From: Vibrio rumoiensis 1S-45 | GTDB lineage: Bacteria > Pseudomonadota > Gammaproteobacteria > Enterobacterales > Vibrionaceae | Direction of reading: 5' to 3' | DNA: 51,761 nucleotides | NCBI RefSeq assembly: GCF_000286955.2 | Contig: NZ_AJYK02000002.1 | Coordinates: forward strand, 22,490 to 74,250 | Shown: piece by piece, positions 17,625 to 27,047 of the stretch | Position numbering within the stretch: position 1 is the first letter of the stretch | Layout: the number at the start of each line of letters is the position of its first letter | Position numbers and translations under genes: made by a program | The notes under the pieces: generated by a model | Told to the model about the DNA's origin: nothing | What the model saw: only the letters and a program-made list of their open reading frames with translations | Database searches by the model: none

Positions 17625-18410
17625 TTACTTAACGCGATCTCGCGCTAATAGCTGTGAAATCATTACTAGCAGCAAAGAAACCACTAACATCACTGTCGCT
17701 AATGCGTTCACCTCAGGTGAAATACCTACTTTAACCATAGAATAAATCTTCAAAGGTAGTATTTCATAGCTTGGCCCTGTTACAAATGAACTGATGATCA
17801 CGTCATCAAGCGACAAGGTGAAGCTCAATAACCAGCCAGCAGCCACAGCAGGTTTTGCTAGTGGGAATATAATTCGTTTTAGGATAATCCATTCACTTGC
17901 GCCTAAATCTTTAGCAGCTTCAAGCATTTTGACATCAAAGCCTTTTAAGCGGCTATATACCGTTACCACCACAAAGGGTAGGCAAAACGTAATGTGGGAA
18001 ATTAATAACGTGATTAAACCTAACTGAAACCCAACCACTAAGAACAGAGCAAGCAAAGAAATTGCCATCACAATATCAGGCGACATCATCACGACAAAAA
18101 GCAATCCATTAACAGCAGACTTTGCTTTGAATTTATAACGAAATAGCGCGACAGCCGTTAAACTGCCAATGATGGTTGCCGCGGTAGAGGATAAAATTGC
18201 GATGGTAATAGAATGGCCAGCAGCTTGGATTAAGCTGTCATTATTCAGTAATTCTGAATACCATTTTGTCGTAAAACCATCCCATTTAATCCCAAATTTA
18301 CTGGCGTTAAACGAATTAACAATTAACACAATGATCGGCAAATATAAGAATAAATACACCAAACTCATGAAGCTCGATTTGGCAATATTCCCACCAACAG
18401 ATTTCTTCAT
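17625..18410 (-). CDS. potC: Spermidine/putrescine ABC transporter permease PotC
   Basis: A 261-residue inner-membrane permease with six predicted membrane segments. The EAA coupling loop (EAAKDLGASEWIILKRIIFPLAKPA, split here as EAAKDLGASEWIILKR and IIFPLAKPA) lies near residue 150. The LSLDDVIISSFVTGP segment is typical of PotC. The gene overlaps the end of potB by one base (TAATG), so the two permease chains are made together. It forms the transmembrane channel of the polyamine importer with PotB. Confidence 0.93.
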   Translation of the reverse strand: MKKSVGGNIAKSSFMSLVYLFLYLPIIVLIVNSFNASKFGIKWDGFTTKWYSELLNNDSLIQAAGHSITIAILSSTAATIIGSLTAVALFRYKFKAKSAVNGLLFVVMMSPDIVMAISLLALFLVVGFQLGLITLLISHITFCLPFVVVTVYSRLKGFDVKMLEAAKDLGASEWIILKRIIFPLAKPAVAAGWLLSFTLSLDDVIISSFVTGPSYEILPLKIYSMVKVGISPEVNALATVMLVVSLLLVMISQLLARDRVK

Positions 18411-19264
18411 TAGTCTAACTCCGTCTTTTTATTCAAAAACTTACCCGCACGATAGTACGCATAAATCATCAAGGCCATAATCAGTGTTAGGGCAATACTG
18501 GTGGATGCTCCAAATGGCCAATCTCTCGCATTAAGGACTTGGCTTTTAATCACATTACCAATCAATAAGTTTTTCGCACCACCTAATAGATCTGATACGT
18601 AGAACATCCCTAAAGCCGGCAATAAAACTAACAAACAGCCACCAATAATACCTGGCATCGTTAAAGGTAAAGTCACTTTTATTAATGTTTGAATTTTATT
18701 CGCACCAAGATCTCTCGCAGCTTCAATATAAGTGCGATCTAACTTTTCTAGTGCTGAGTATAAAGGCAAGATCATAAATGGCAGTAAGATGTACACAAGG
18801 CCGATCATTACGGCTGTTTCGCTATACATAATACGCATTGGATGCTCAATAATACCAATGGCCATTAGGCTCTTATTTAAAATGCCTTGTGTCCCTAACA
18901 CGATTTTTAAACCATAAGTACGAATAAGGGAGTTGGTCCAAAAGGGCACTATGATTAAAAACAGCATGATAGGGCGTGTTTTTGCTGGCATTTTCGCCAC
19001 GATATAAGCAAAAGGGTAGCCAATCAGTAAACATAAGCCTGTTGCCACTATCGCCATATACAATGAATGGAGCATAACTTTTGCGTACAGAGGATCTAAT
19101 AAGCGAGTATAGTTACTTAACGTAAACGTTAACTCAATGAGGTTCGCTTCATCACGAGTAAGAAAGCTGGTGATGATGATCATTAAATTGGGGATGAAAA
19201 CAAACAGCATCAACCAAGATACAATCAAGATAACAATGCTATTTTGAAGATTGAGTTTCTTCAT
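18410..19264 (-). CDS. potB: Spermidine/putrescine ABC transporter permease PotB
   Basis: A 284-residue inner-membrane permease with six predicted membrane segments and the EAA loop EAARDLGANKIQTLIKV followed by LPLTMPGIIGG. The RTYGLKIVLGTQGILN stretch matches the PotB subgroup. It pairs with PotC and is energised by PotA. It starts 8 bp after potA and runs into potC by a one-base overlap. Confidence 0.93.
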   Translation of the reverse strand: MKKLNLQNSIVILIVSWLMLFVFIPNLMIIITSFLTRDEANLIELTFTLSNYTRLLDPLYAKVMLHSLYMAIVATGLCLLIGYPFAYIVAKMPAKTRPIMLFLIIVPFWTNSLIRTYGLKIVLGTQGILNKSLMAIGIIEHPMRIMYSETAVMIGLVYILLPFMILPLYSALEKLDRTYIEAARDLGANKIQTLIKVTLPLTMPGIIGGCLLVLLPALGMFYVSDLLGGAKNLLIGNVIKSQVLNARDWPFGASTSIALTLIMALMIYAYYRAGKFLNKKTELD

Positions 19265-19272
19265 TGCTTTAT

Positions 19273-20415
19273 TTACTCTTCAACTGATTTGGCAAATGCT
19301 GGCGCACTTTCATCGTAAGGCAGCACGACTTCCCAACTCGCCACCCAAGTAATGGATACTTTTTGACCAATTGAGTGATCAACATCAGGGTCATCCTCAT
19401 TAAAGAATTCACTAACCATCACTCGCATACCAGATTCCAACTCAACAATCGAATCTAATGTCATGCCTTTATAAGTGCGCTCTGTTACATGTCCAACAAT
19501 ACCAAAATCTTCGGACTCTTTAATTTCTTCAATTCGAATATCTTCCGGTCGGATCAAAACATTTAGTTTCTGACCGATTTCAACATTTTTGCCGTAATGA
19601 ACTGTAGATTCAATCTCTTCAATTTCAGCCAAAATGGTTTTGTCGTCTTGTCTTTTTATGACTGACGCTTCGAAAACATTAATCTCACCAATAAAGCTGG
19701 CAACAAATAGGTTGCTTGGTTCTTCGTATATCTCACGAGGAGAGCCATCTTGTTCAATGATCCCATCACGCATAACGATAATACGATCAGACATTGACAG
19801 TGCTTCTTCTTGATCATGAGTCACAAAGATAAACGTAATGCCTAACTGACGCTGTAATTGCTTTAGCTCTAATTGCATTTGTTTACGAAGCTTGTAATCC
19901 AATGCGGAAAGCGATTCATCTAATAGAAGTACTTTAGGCTTATTGACGACCGCTCGCGCAATGGCAATTCGTTGTTGCTGGCCACCAGATAATTGATGAG
20001 GTTTGCGTTGCGCCATACTGTCTAAGCGAACCATCCTTAACGCTTCAAGTACACGAGCCTCCACATCAACTTGAGGCACTTTTTGCATGCGCAAACCAAA
20101 AGCCACATTTTCAAATACCGTCATATGAGGGAAGAGTGCGTAACTTTGAAATACAGTATTAACGTGTCTTTTCTCAGGTGGCTGTTCTGTCACATCATCA
20201 TTCGCTAGGAGTATGGTGCCAGAATCTACAGTTTCAAACCCCGCAATCATTCTTAAAACCGTTGTCTTACCACAGCCAGAGGGGCCAAGAATAGTAAGAA
20301 ACTCACCATGATTTACATTTAAATCTAGATTGTCGATGATCGCTTTGCCATCGAAGCTTTTGCTTATGCCAGTCAATTGAATGACGGTTGAGCCTTGTGA
20401 TTGTTCAACATTCAA
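19273..20415 (-). CDS. potA: Spermidine/putrescine ABC transporter ATPase PotA
   Basis: A 380-residue ATPase, the energy source of polyamine uptake. It has Walker [12 protein letters not shown], signature [10 protein letters not shown], Walker [17 protein letters not shown], switch [15 protein letters not shown], and a C-terminal TOBE/regulatory domain ([11 protein letters not shown]). Walker B ends DES rather than the commoner DEP, as in E. coli PotA. It is the first gene of potABCD; the promoter must lie in the 314-bp region upstream. Confidence 0.94.
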   Translation of the reverse strand: MNVEQSQGSTVIQLTGISKSFDGKAIIDNLDLNVNHGEFLTILGPSGCGKTTVLRMIAGFETVDSGTILLANDDVTEQPPEKRHVNTVFQSYALFPHMTVFENVAFGLRMQKVPQVDVEARVLEALRMVRLDSMAQRKPHQLSGGQQQRIAIARAVVNKPKVLLLDESLSALDYKLRKQMQLELKQLQRQLGITFIFVTHDQEEALSMSDRIIVMRDGIIEQDGSPREIYEEPSNLFVASFIGEINVFEASVIKRQDDKTILAEIEEIESTVHYGKNVEIGQKLNVLIRPEDIRIEEIKESEDFGIVGHVTERTYKGMTLDSIVELESGMRVMVSEFFNEDDPDVDHSIGQKVSITWVASWEVVLPYDESAPAFAKSVEE

Positions 20416-20729
20416 TTTCTGTATTTCTCCATAGAATGAAAAGCGCAGTTACACACAAAAATTTGAGGGCGGATCATAGTCGCCATTAGCCGTAATTCAT
20501 AGTCATTTTTAACAACGAATCTAAGCGGTCATTTTCACGCAATTCGATAATTATCCTTCATCTGCCGACCAGATACAAAAAAGAATCGATGAATATAAGT
20601 AATCTTTTGAAAATAAAAGATTTTTACAAATTAAATGGGATTTAAAATTGGCTGAACTCGCATCTTGATACTGCTTGGGTATAATGTGGCTCCATTACGT
20701 ACATTTGACGATGCTTGGATTACCCATAA
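20416..20729. other. Divergent promoter region, potA and membrane-protein operon
   Basis: About 314 bases without a gene. A TATAAT at 20680-20685 is a candidate -10 box for the plus-strand operon, but no good -35 lies at the proper distance (a TTGATA is only 9 bp away). Nothing else was recognised. Confidence 0.4.
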
Positions 20730-21539
20730 ATGAATGACAATTTAGAAAAAGAATTCAATGTTGGCGGAAACATAGAGACAGCGTTATCGGGTCAATATGA
20801 ATTAAAAGCCAGCAATATTATTAAAGAAGCATGGCAATTGACGATCAAAAACTTTTTATCGTTCTCACCAACAATTGTTGTCCTTATCTTATTACAAATT
20901 ACCATTTTTATTGTCGCGCTAAAAATGCAACTGGGTGACCCTAGTGCGATCTTTAAAATATTTGAAGACTCAGCGGATTCAACCCAGGTTCAGAGCATTA
21001 TTGAATCGGTATTGATTGCTAACTTCAGCTATGAAGTGATAAGCGCACCATTATTTGCAGGTGTGTGTATTATGGCGATGAGCCATGCTACGGGGTTCAA
21101 AACTCAAATTCGCCATATTTTAAAAGGTTTTCAATTCACTATCCCAGTCATGCTGATGACATTAATGGCGTTAATGCTACAAGGTATTGCTGGTATGGTT
21201 TTACCTTTCTTATCATTATATTTATCGATGGCGTTCAGTAATGCGGTATTGCTAATTTGCGAAAAACGAATCACACCAATGCGTTCACTATTGCTATCAC
21301 TGCGTGCAGTTAATAAGAAAATACTGCCCGTGACGGCTGCTTATGCCTTGATACTATTGATGTTCTTTGTTGCAGCGCTTTTTTATGGCATCGGCCTGAT
21401 ATTCGTATTGCCTTTTTATTTTCATATTAAAGGCATCATCTATAGAGATATGTTTGGCGTTAAATTAAAAGTAATCAACACGGGTGGCAACCCACCTAAT
21501 AATGGCAATAAAACTCAATCGCAGGTGTTTGACGCATGA
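20730..21539 (+). CDS. Hypothetical inner-membrane protein
   Basis: A 269-residue protein with a short cytoplasmic N-terminus and about six hydrophobic segments (for example FSPTIVVLILLQITIFIVAL and ILPVTAAYALILLMFFVAALF). The overall pattern resembles YciC-type membrane proteins, but I cannot name a family with confidence. It has no catalytic motif. Its stop overlaps the start of the following glucosaminidase gene, so it belongs to the same operon and may help place or regulate that wall enzyme; that link is an inference from context only. Confidence 0.75.
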   Translation: MNDNLEKEFNVGGNIETALSGQYELKASNIIKEAWQLTIKNFLSFSPTIVVLILLQITIFIVALKMQLGDPSAIFKIFEDSADSTQVQSIIESVLIANFSYEVISAPLFAGVCIMAMSHATGFKTQIRHILKGFQFTIPVMLMTLMALMLQGIAGMVLPFLSLYLSMAFSNAVLLICEKRITPMRSLLLSLRAVNKKILPVTAAYALILLMFFVAALFYGIGLIFVLPFYFHIKGIIYRDMFGVKLKVINTGGNPPNNGNKTQSQVFDA

Positions 21540-22300
21540 TGAAAAAATTTATAATGATCTCCGCAATATTGTCCTTTTGGGCAGTTTATTATGTGCAAAA
21601 CCATATGAACACATCCCCTAAAGAAGAGATTGCAGAAGAAAGCGAAAGTACTGATGTCAATACTAAAAAAGCGCAATTTTTTGATGAATTAAATATCGGA
21701 ATCAAGAAGGAAAATGAACGTGTTGAAGCAGAACGTTCTCAATTGCTGGAAATAAAAACATCCTTATCCGATAACGACATAAGTAAAAAACAAATAAATA
21801 TGGCAACAGGTCTGGCTGAACTGTATAGCAATGAAATTCCGGAAGCAGGCATTGACCAAGCATGGGTTGAGGAAATGCTATTGCGCGTCAATGTTCTTCC
21901 TGAAGCACTCGTTATGATTCAAGCCGCCAATGAATCAGCTTGGGGAACATCAAGATTTGCTGAAGAAGGGAATAATTTCTTTGGGCAATGGTGTTATACC
22001 GAGGGCTGTGGTTTAGTACCACTACAACGTGTAGAAGGTGCCACCCACGAAGTAGCTAAATTTGATTCACCACAAGAATCAATTAACGCATATTTTATGA
22101 ATGTGAACACTAATTCAGCGTATGAAAAGTTACGTGAGATCAGAGCCAAGCTTGCTTTAGAAAATAAAGATTTAAAGTCAGAAGAAACTGCTATCGCGCT
22201 GACGAATGGATTGCTAAGTTACTCTGAGAGAGGGCAAGCCTATGTTAATGACCTGCAAACTATGATTCACCATAATACTGCATATTGGACAGAAAAATGA
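21536..22300 (+). CDS. Bax-type glucosaminidase-domain protein
   Basis: A 254-residue protein with an N-terminal membrane anchor (MMKKFIMISAILSFWAVYYV), a charged coiled region (about residues 25-90), and a C-terminal mannosyl-glycoprotein endo-beta-N-acetylglucosaminidase-like domain (GH73). Motifs QAANESAWGTSRFAEEGNNFFGQWCY carry the likely catalytic glutamate. It resembles E. coli Bax and should act on peptidoglycan glycan strands in the periplasm. ATGATG at 21536-21541 offers two starts; the gene overlaps the previous stop by 4 bases and its own TGA overlaps the next ATG, so all three genes are coupled. Confidence 0.87.
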   Translation: MMKKFIMISAILSFWAVYYVQNHMNTSPKEEIAEESESTDVNTKKAQFFDELNIGIKKENERVEAERSQLLEIKTSLSDNDISKKQINMATGLAELYSNEIPEAGIDQAWVEEMLLRVNVLPEALVMIQAANESAWGTSRFAEEGNNFFGQWCYTEGCGLVPLQRVEGATHEVAKFDSPQESINAYFMNVNTNSAYEKLREIRAKLALENKDLKSEETAIALTNGLLSYSERGQAYVNDLQTMIHHNTAYWTEK

Positions 22301-22953
22301 TCATTCGTAAAGCGACTCTAACAGCATGTGCATTGATGGCGTCTCTATTGTCAGTATCTGCCAATGCTGAACAGTATCGATTCAATTATTCCAAACTATA
22401 TACACAAATGAAGAATAACCTTGAAGAAGGGCATCCTGACGTTAAGGTGGCTTTTTTCTTCCAAGAAAATCAAAGCTCAAATATTTGTCATATAGAAAAA
22501 GCTTGGATGGAGAAAGAGGAACATTACGAAGAGTTTAGCATTCCATCAAGCCAAGAATTGATCGTACCGATTGACAGTAATCTCCGTAAAGCTGCGCCTT
22601 TAGTTTATGTTGATACTGAAAAAGGGAAGCTCTGTGACTTTTCGATGGTCGTGATGACAAAAGAGCCTTTACAAGGAAAAGTCAGTTACGACCAAATCGA
22701 AGCGTTAATACCTCAAATGAGTAAAATGCTGAATGATCTTGGGGGAATGTTCTCAAGTTGGTTTGCACCGGACGTAATTGGATTAACGCTAGAGTTTAAT
22801 GATATTCAACACGGCTCAATCTCAGTCTCTGATGGTTCAATCATCAACATAGAGAATGGCAAGGCCGTCGTTAAACTTGCTGACTTGAAAAAAGGAAATA
22901 CGTTAACGCTTCCTCAAGCCACGTTTAGAGTACTACCATTACTTGAGAAATAA
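22297..22953 (+). CDS. Exported DUF2987-family protein
   Basis: A 218-residue protein with a signal peptide (to about SANAEQY). It resembles the DUF2987 family of Vibrio and Shewanella, whose function is unknown. It has two cysteines (SNICHIEK and KLCDFSM) that may form a disulphide bond in the periplasm. The ATG at 22297 is in an ATGA overlap with the glucosaminidase stop, which decides against the earlier TTG at 22285. It is the last gene of the three-gene operon and is followed by a strong terminator. Confidence 0.8.
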   Translation: MIIRKATLTACALMASLLSVSANAEQYRFNYSKLYTQMKNNLEEGHPDVKVAFFFQENQSSNICHIEKAWMEKEEHYEEFSIPSSQELIVPIDSNLRKAAPLVYVDTEKGKLCDFSMVVMTKEPLQGKVSYDQIEALIPQMSKMLNDLGGMFSSWFAPDVIGLTLEFNDIQHGSISVSDGSIINIENGKAVVKLADLKKGNTLTLPQATFRVLPLLEK

Positions 22954-22980
22954 TGACGTAAACAAGCGTGCATAACACAT

Positions 22981-23032
22981 AAAAAGGCCGAACCTTTAAG
23001 TGCAAAACAAGCACATAAAAGTTCGGCTTTTT
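22981..23032. terminator. Bidirectional intrinsic terminator
   Basis: Arms AAAAAGGCCGAAC (22981-22993) and GTTCGGCTTTTT (23021-23032) pair with one bulge around an inner GTGC/GCAC hairpin. It lies between convergent DUF2987 and ttcA genes. Confidence 0.8.
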
Positions 23033-23055
23033 CATATCAAGATGAGAGATAGACG

Positions 23056-24006
23056 TTAGATATTCGTAACGTCTAATTGTAGGCTAGGATCGAATTCCAC
23101 CGCATCCTCGGAAGGTAGTTGCGTGGGTATTTCTTCTTTGTCAAAGCCAATATCCCCACCGTTTATCACACCAGAATCACGATCAATCGATTTAAAATCG
23201 AATAAGTTATGATCGGCTAAATGACTTGGCACTACGTTTTGTACTGCTTTAAACATTGTTTCGATACGCCCTGGGAAACGCTTATCCCATTCATTGAGCA
23301 TTAGCTTAATGTTTTGACGCTCAAGGTTAGGTTGAGATCCGCACAAGTTACATGGAATAATAGGGTAGTCACGCATAGCGGAGAACTTGATGATGTCTTT
23401 CTCACGGCAATACGCAAGTGGGCGAATAACCACGTGCTCACCATTATCTGAAACCAGCTTGGGCGGCATCGCTTTCATTTTCCCGCCATGGAACATGTTC
23501 AAAAACAAAGTTTCTAAAATATCATCTCGATGATGTCCAAGGGCGATTTTTGTCGCGCCTATCTCTTTTGCTGTACGATACAAAATACCACGGCGTAAAC
23601 GAGAACATAAAGAACAAGTTGTTTTCCCTTCTGGTACTTTATCTAACACGATAGAGTAGGTATCTTCTTCGACAATTTTGTATTCAATACCGAGAGAATC
23701 AAGGTATGTTGGAAGAATATGCTCAGGAAAGCCCGGTTGTTTTTGATCTAAGTTTACCGCGACTAATTCAAAATTAACGGGGGCGCTTTTCTTTAAACTA
23801 ATCAGTATGTCGAGCATGGTGAAGCTATCTTTACCACCAGACAAACACACCATGATACGGTCACCTTCTTCAATCATGTTGAAATCTGCAATGGCTTGAC
23901 CGGTATTGCGACGAATCCGTTTTTGAAGCTTATTAAAATCATGCTGCTTAGCTTTATTGAGCACTTGTTGGCCAGATTCGGTCATGGTGTTTGGATTTAC
24001 GTTCAT
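23056..24006 (-). CDS. ttcA: tRNA 2-thiocytidine synthetase TtcA
   Basis: A 316-residue PP-loop ATPase that thiolates cytidine 32 of certain tRNAs. The PP-loop [10 protein letters not shown] lies near residue 55. [10 protein letters not shown] and CNLCGSQ carry the CxxC pairs that bind the 4Fe-4S cluster. [20 protein letters not shown] is the family signature. It is monocistronic, downstream of uspE across a terminator. Confidence 0.95.
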   Translation of the reverse strand: MNVNPNTMTESGQQVLNKAKQHDFNKLQKRIRRNTGQAIADFNMIEEGDRIMVCLSGGKDSFTMLDILISLKKSAPVNFELVAVNLDQKQPGFPEHILPTYLDSLGIEYKIVEEDTYSIVLDKVPEGKTTCSLCSRLRRGILYRTAKEIGATKIALGHHRDDILETLFLNMFHGGKMKAMPPKLVSDNGEHVVIRPLAYCREKDIIKFSAMRDYPIIPCNLCGSQPNLERQNIKLMLNEWDKRFPGRIETMFKAVQNVVPSHLADHNLFDFKSIDRDSGVINGGDIGFDKEEIPTQLPSEDAVEFDPSLQLDVTNI

Positions 24007-24128
24007 TGTTCTTAACCTTAACTGATACCAATGTAACTTATGTTATCCATCGGTATTGTTTAACGCTTGTGGCATCAATCAGCAAAAAGATGCACATAAA
24101 TAAAGGCAGTATCATACTGACAAAAAAC

Positions 24129-24157
24129 AAAAGAGCAACACAGTTGGTTGCTCTTTT
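24129..24157 (-). terminator. Intrinsic terminator of uspE
   Basis: An 11-bp stem AAAAGAGCAAC / GTTGCTCTTTT with a 7-nt loop and T-rich sequence on the minus strand, 50 bp past the uspE stop. Confidence 0.8.
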
Positions 24158-24207
24158 CATAAGCTCAGATTACCTTTTCAGATAAATGCCGTTAAGGCGT
24201 TACCTGA

Positions 24208-25149
24208 TTATTCATTAGGATCTAACGGGCTAATATAGCCTGCTGGTTTCAATGCCAATACATCACAATTTATCTTATCAATAACATTCTCTGCAGTATT
24301 ACCAATAAATACGGCAGAAAGACCCGTTCTACCAGTTGTGCCTAAAATAACTAAACCCGCATCTAATATTTTAGATTCTTTAGGGATAACATCTTCCGGC
24401 AAGCCTTCACTCACTCGAGTATGCTCTTCATCTATGCCATATTTTTGTCTTAGTGCTTTCATGGCCGTTAAATGGAAGCCCCTTACTGCATCGGTATATG
24501 AGGTAGGATCAAATTCTGGTAACTCTACCGTTACATTTGCTGGTGTCACCGGGTAGGAATTAACTAAGTAAAGCTCCGCATGCAACTGCTTTGAAAAGTT
24601 AAGTCCTTGCTTGACCATACTTTCATTCAATTCTATATGAGTGCTATTTTCTGAACCCACATGCACGGAGGCAACAATGTTTCCATTGACCGGCCAATCA
24701 TGGTTTTTCACCAATAAAACAGGGCAAGGGCACTTACGTAATAAATGCCAGTCCGTTGGAGTAAAGAATACGGACTCTAATACGTCATGTTTGCGCGTTG
24801 CTTTAAGCAAAATATCGTGATCGCCGGCAAACACTTCCGCAATAATCGCTTCGTATGGTCGATGGTGCCAAACGACTTTAATATTCAGTTCTATCCCATC
24901 TTTCATATAAGGTGCAGCGACTTCTTTCATCCACTCTTCACGTTGATGAATTACGCCTTTACGCATAGCATCACGTTCATCAGAAGACAACATAGAGGTC
25001 ATGTCATAGGAAAAATCGTATATGGATAAGAAAAAAGTAATTGGAGCTGGGCAAGGAAGGTCACGAACAATCTGAAATGCACGTGAAAGTGCCGATTGCT
25101 CGACATTATTAACATCCGCAACCACTAAAATATGTTTATACTCGTTCAT
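24208..25149 (-). CDS. uspE: Universal stress protein UspE (tandem Usp domains)
   Basis: A 313-residue protein made of two Usp domains (about 1-150 and 155-310). The second has the nucleotide-binding pattern LVILGTTGRTGLSAVFIGNTAENVI; the first lacks a clean copy. UspE is induced in stationary phase and stress, and affects motility, adhesion and iron handling in E. coli. The start follows GGGAG by 6 nt. It sits next to fnr as in many enterobacteria and vibrios. Confidence 0.93.
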   Translation of the reverse strand: MNEYKHILVVADVNNVEQSALSRAFQIVRDLPCPAPITFFLSIYDFSYDMTSMLSSDERDAMRKGVIHQREEWMKEVAAPYMKDGIELNIKVVWHHRPYEAIIAEVFAGDHDILLKATRKHDVLESVFFTPTDWHLLRKCPCPVLLVKNHDWPVNGNIVASVHVGSENSTHIELNESMVKQGLNFSKQLHAELYLVNSYPVTPANVTVELPEFDPTSYTDAVRGFHLTAMKALRQKYGIDEEHTRVSEGLPEDVIPKESKILDAGLVILGTTGRTGLSAVFIGNTAENVIDKINCDVLALKPAGYISPLDPNE

Positions 25150-25265
25150 AAATACTCCCTTTATTCACAATTGAAGCTAAGCAAACTTCAAAATATTACC
25201 TTACTAATAACTGTAGCTGAATATAGGGTAAACTTTTAGTGACCAATCCAATATTTTAGAAAGAA

Positions 25266-25298
25266 AAAAGCCGCTAATATCACAATAGCGGCTTTTTA
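25266..25298 (-). terminator. Intrinsic terminator of fnr
   Basis: An 11-bp stem AAAAAGCCGCT / AGCGGCTTTTT (25266-25276 with 25288-25298), 20 bp past the fnr stop, with a T-run on the minus strand. Confidence 0.85.
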
Positions 25299-25318
25299 AT
25301 TATTTGAATTTACAGTGA

Positions 25319-26065
25319 TTAATCATCAACAATACCAGCAAGTTGCTGCAAAGCGTCGTGATCGTTAATGGTAATATATTTGCCTTTTACACTGAGTATT
25401 TCACTTTTCTGAAAACGACCAAGCAAACGGCTAATCGTTTCTACTGTTAGACCTAAATAATTACCGATATCGCCACGAGTCATTGTTAGGCGAAACTCTC
25501 TTGGTGAGAAACCACGCTGAGAGAAACGAGTCGAAAGGCTGAATAAAAATGCGGCTAAACGTTCTTCGGCGTTCTTTTTAGAGAGCAGCAAAATCATATC
25601 TTGATCGCCTTTGATTTCATGACTCATCAAACGCATGATTTGTTGGCGAAGTTTTGGCATTTTCCCGGAAAGGTCATCTAATGTCTCGTATGGGATTTCG
25701 CAGACCATCGCAGTTTCTAATGCTTGTGCAAAGCTAGGGTGCGAGTTGTTGTTAATCGCATCAAACCCAATTAAATCACCGGCAAGATGAAAAGCGGTAA
25801 TTTGTTCGTCGCCTTGCTCCGTAATGGTATAGCTTTTTATAGTCCCAGAACGAATCGCATACAGTGATTTAAGTTCATCGCCTGCTTTGAATATTTCCTG
25901 GCCCTTTTGAATTGGCTTCTTACGCTCAATGATTTCATCAAGCTGATCGAGCTCTGAGTCATTCAATGTGAAAGGAATGCATAACTGACTAATGCTACAA
26001 TCTTGGCAGTGAATCGCACATCCACCAGATTGGACTCGTTTAGTTTTCGAATTACCTGAATTCAT
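25319..26065 (-). CDS. fnr: Oxygen-responsive transcription factor FNR
   Basis: A 248-residue CRP/FNR-family regulator. Cysteines C20, C23, C29 and C122 sit at the same positions as the 4Fe-4S ligands of E. coli FNR, so oxygen sensing is expected to be intact. The C-terminal helix-turn-helix has [23 protein letters not shown], whose E-SR residues read TTGAT half-sites. It switches genes between aerobic and anaerobic respiration. It lies just downstream of the cbb3 oxidase assembly genes, a long-conserved arrangement, and its binding site is present upstream of mobA. Confidence 0.96.
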   Translation of the reverse strand: MNSGNSKTKRVQSGGCAIHCQDCSISQLCIPFTLNDSELDQLDEIIERKKPIQKGQEIFKAGDELKSLYAIRSGTIKSYTITEQGDEQITAFHLAGDLIGFDAINNNSHPSFAQALETAMVCEIPYETLDDLSGKMPKLRQQIMRLMSHEIKGDQDMILLLSKKNAEERLAAFLFSLSTRFSQRGFSPREFRLTMTRGDIGNYLGLTVETISRLLGRFQKSEILSVKGKYITINDHDALQQLAGIVDD

Positions 26066-26155
26066 AAGGCACCAGAGAAGTTAAAATGTAATAAACAACA
26101 ATATTTTAGCATTTTGACATACAGAAGAATAGACAAGACTACGAAATTGCTACAT

Positions 26156-26827
26156 TCATATAACTCTGACGACGCCGTAATACAGCTGAAACACGCCATA
26201 ACATAATAATATAGCGGCACCTATTCGGCGAAATGCCATCGACTTTATCCATTGGTTTAACTTAGAAGTGCTCAAGCCAATTGTTAACATTAAAGGTAAA
26301 GTGCCTAAACCGAAGAAAAACATGATTAAAGCGCCTTGTGTAGCATTACCAGATGCAGCAGACCATGTCAGCATTGAGTACACTAAACCGCATGGTAACC
26401 ATCCCCACACAAAGCCAAACGGAATAGCGTACAAAGGATGCTTAATCGGTAATAAGCGTTTCCCGAATGGTGAAATGTATTTCCAAATATGTTGCCCAGC
26501 TTTTTCTATTTTAAGCAACCCTTGCCACCATTGCCCTATGTATAAAGCAAGAACAATCATAAAAATGGCAGAGATGAGACGCAACCAGTTCAACGGCGAA
26601 TTAACACCGGAATATTGTGCAATCGTTGATATTGCTGCCCCAACAATCCCACCAATTAAGCTGTAGCTCATCAAACGCCCAATATTATAGAACAAAGGGT
26701 TAAGCCATAACTTTGATGACGAGATGCTACCAATACTCATCAAGCCTGCAATCCCACCGCACATTCCCATGCAATGACCAGCACCTAATACTCCGATAAG
26801 AAAAGCCGCTAACCAATCATGACTCAT
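26156..26827 (-). CDS. TauE/SafE or DsbD_2-type membrane protein of the cbb3 locus
   Basis: A 223-residue membrane protein with about six hydrophobic segments and the motif GAGHCMGMCGGIAGL near the N-terminus. It is commonly annotated as a sulfite exporter TauE/SafE family protein, though this cbb3-linked group also matches the cytochrome-biogenesis DsbD_2 domain. The HCMGMCGG cysteines could bind copper or thiols. It follows ccoS by 4 bp, so it probably has a role in oxidase assembly or copper supply rather than sulfite export. The exact function is not known to me. Confidence 0.82.
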   Translation of the reverse strand: MSHDWLAAFLIGVLGAGHCMGMCGGIAGLMSIGSISSSKLWLNPLFYNIGRLMSYSLIGGIVGAAISTIAQYSGVNSPLNWLRLISAIFMIVLALYIGQWWQGLLKIEKAGQHIWKYISPFGKRLLPIKHPLYAIPFGFVWGWLPCGLVYSMLTWSAASGNATQGALIMFFFGLGTLPLMLTIGLSTSKLNQWIKSMAFRRIGAAILLCYGVFQLYYGVVRVI

Positions 26828-26831
26828 TGCT

Positions 26832-27047
26832 TTACTTTTCCTCTACCTTGTCTTCTTTAACAATAGAGGTGGTATCAGAGTTGGCTTCTGATTTCATTTT
26901 AACTTCATCGCTATCATCAAATAAGATGCTGTGACCTTGTCGATCTAGGTCATCAAATTGATCCGTTTTCACAGCCCAAATAAATATGCCAACCGCAATA
27001 CAAACGAAAATTACAGCAATGGGGATCAATAAATACAAACTTTCCAT
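26832..27047 (-). CDS. ccoS: cbb3-type cytochrome oxidase assembly protein CcoS
   Basis: A 71-residue protein with one N-terminal membrane segment (LYLLIPIAVIFVCIAVGIFIW) followed by TDQFDDLDRQGHSILFDDSD, the CcoS signature. It is required for insertion of haem and copper into CcoN. Its ATG directly follows the ccoI stop with no gap, so translation is coupled. Confidence 0.95.
   Translation of the reverse strand: MESLYLLIPIAVIFVCIAVGIFIWAVKTDQFDDLDRQGHSILFDDSDEVKMKSEANSDTTSIVKEDKVEEK

Noticed and set aside
20666..20685. TTGATA and TATAAT as a promoter pair
   Set aside because: The spacing is only 9 bp, far too short for sigma70; only the -10 was kept as a weak candidate.
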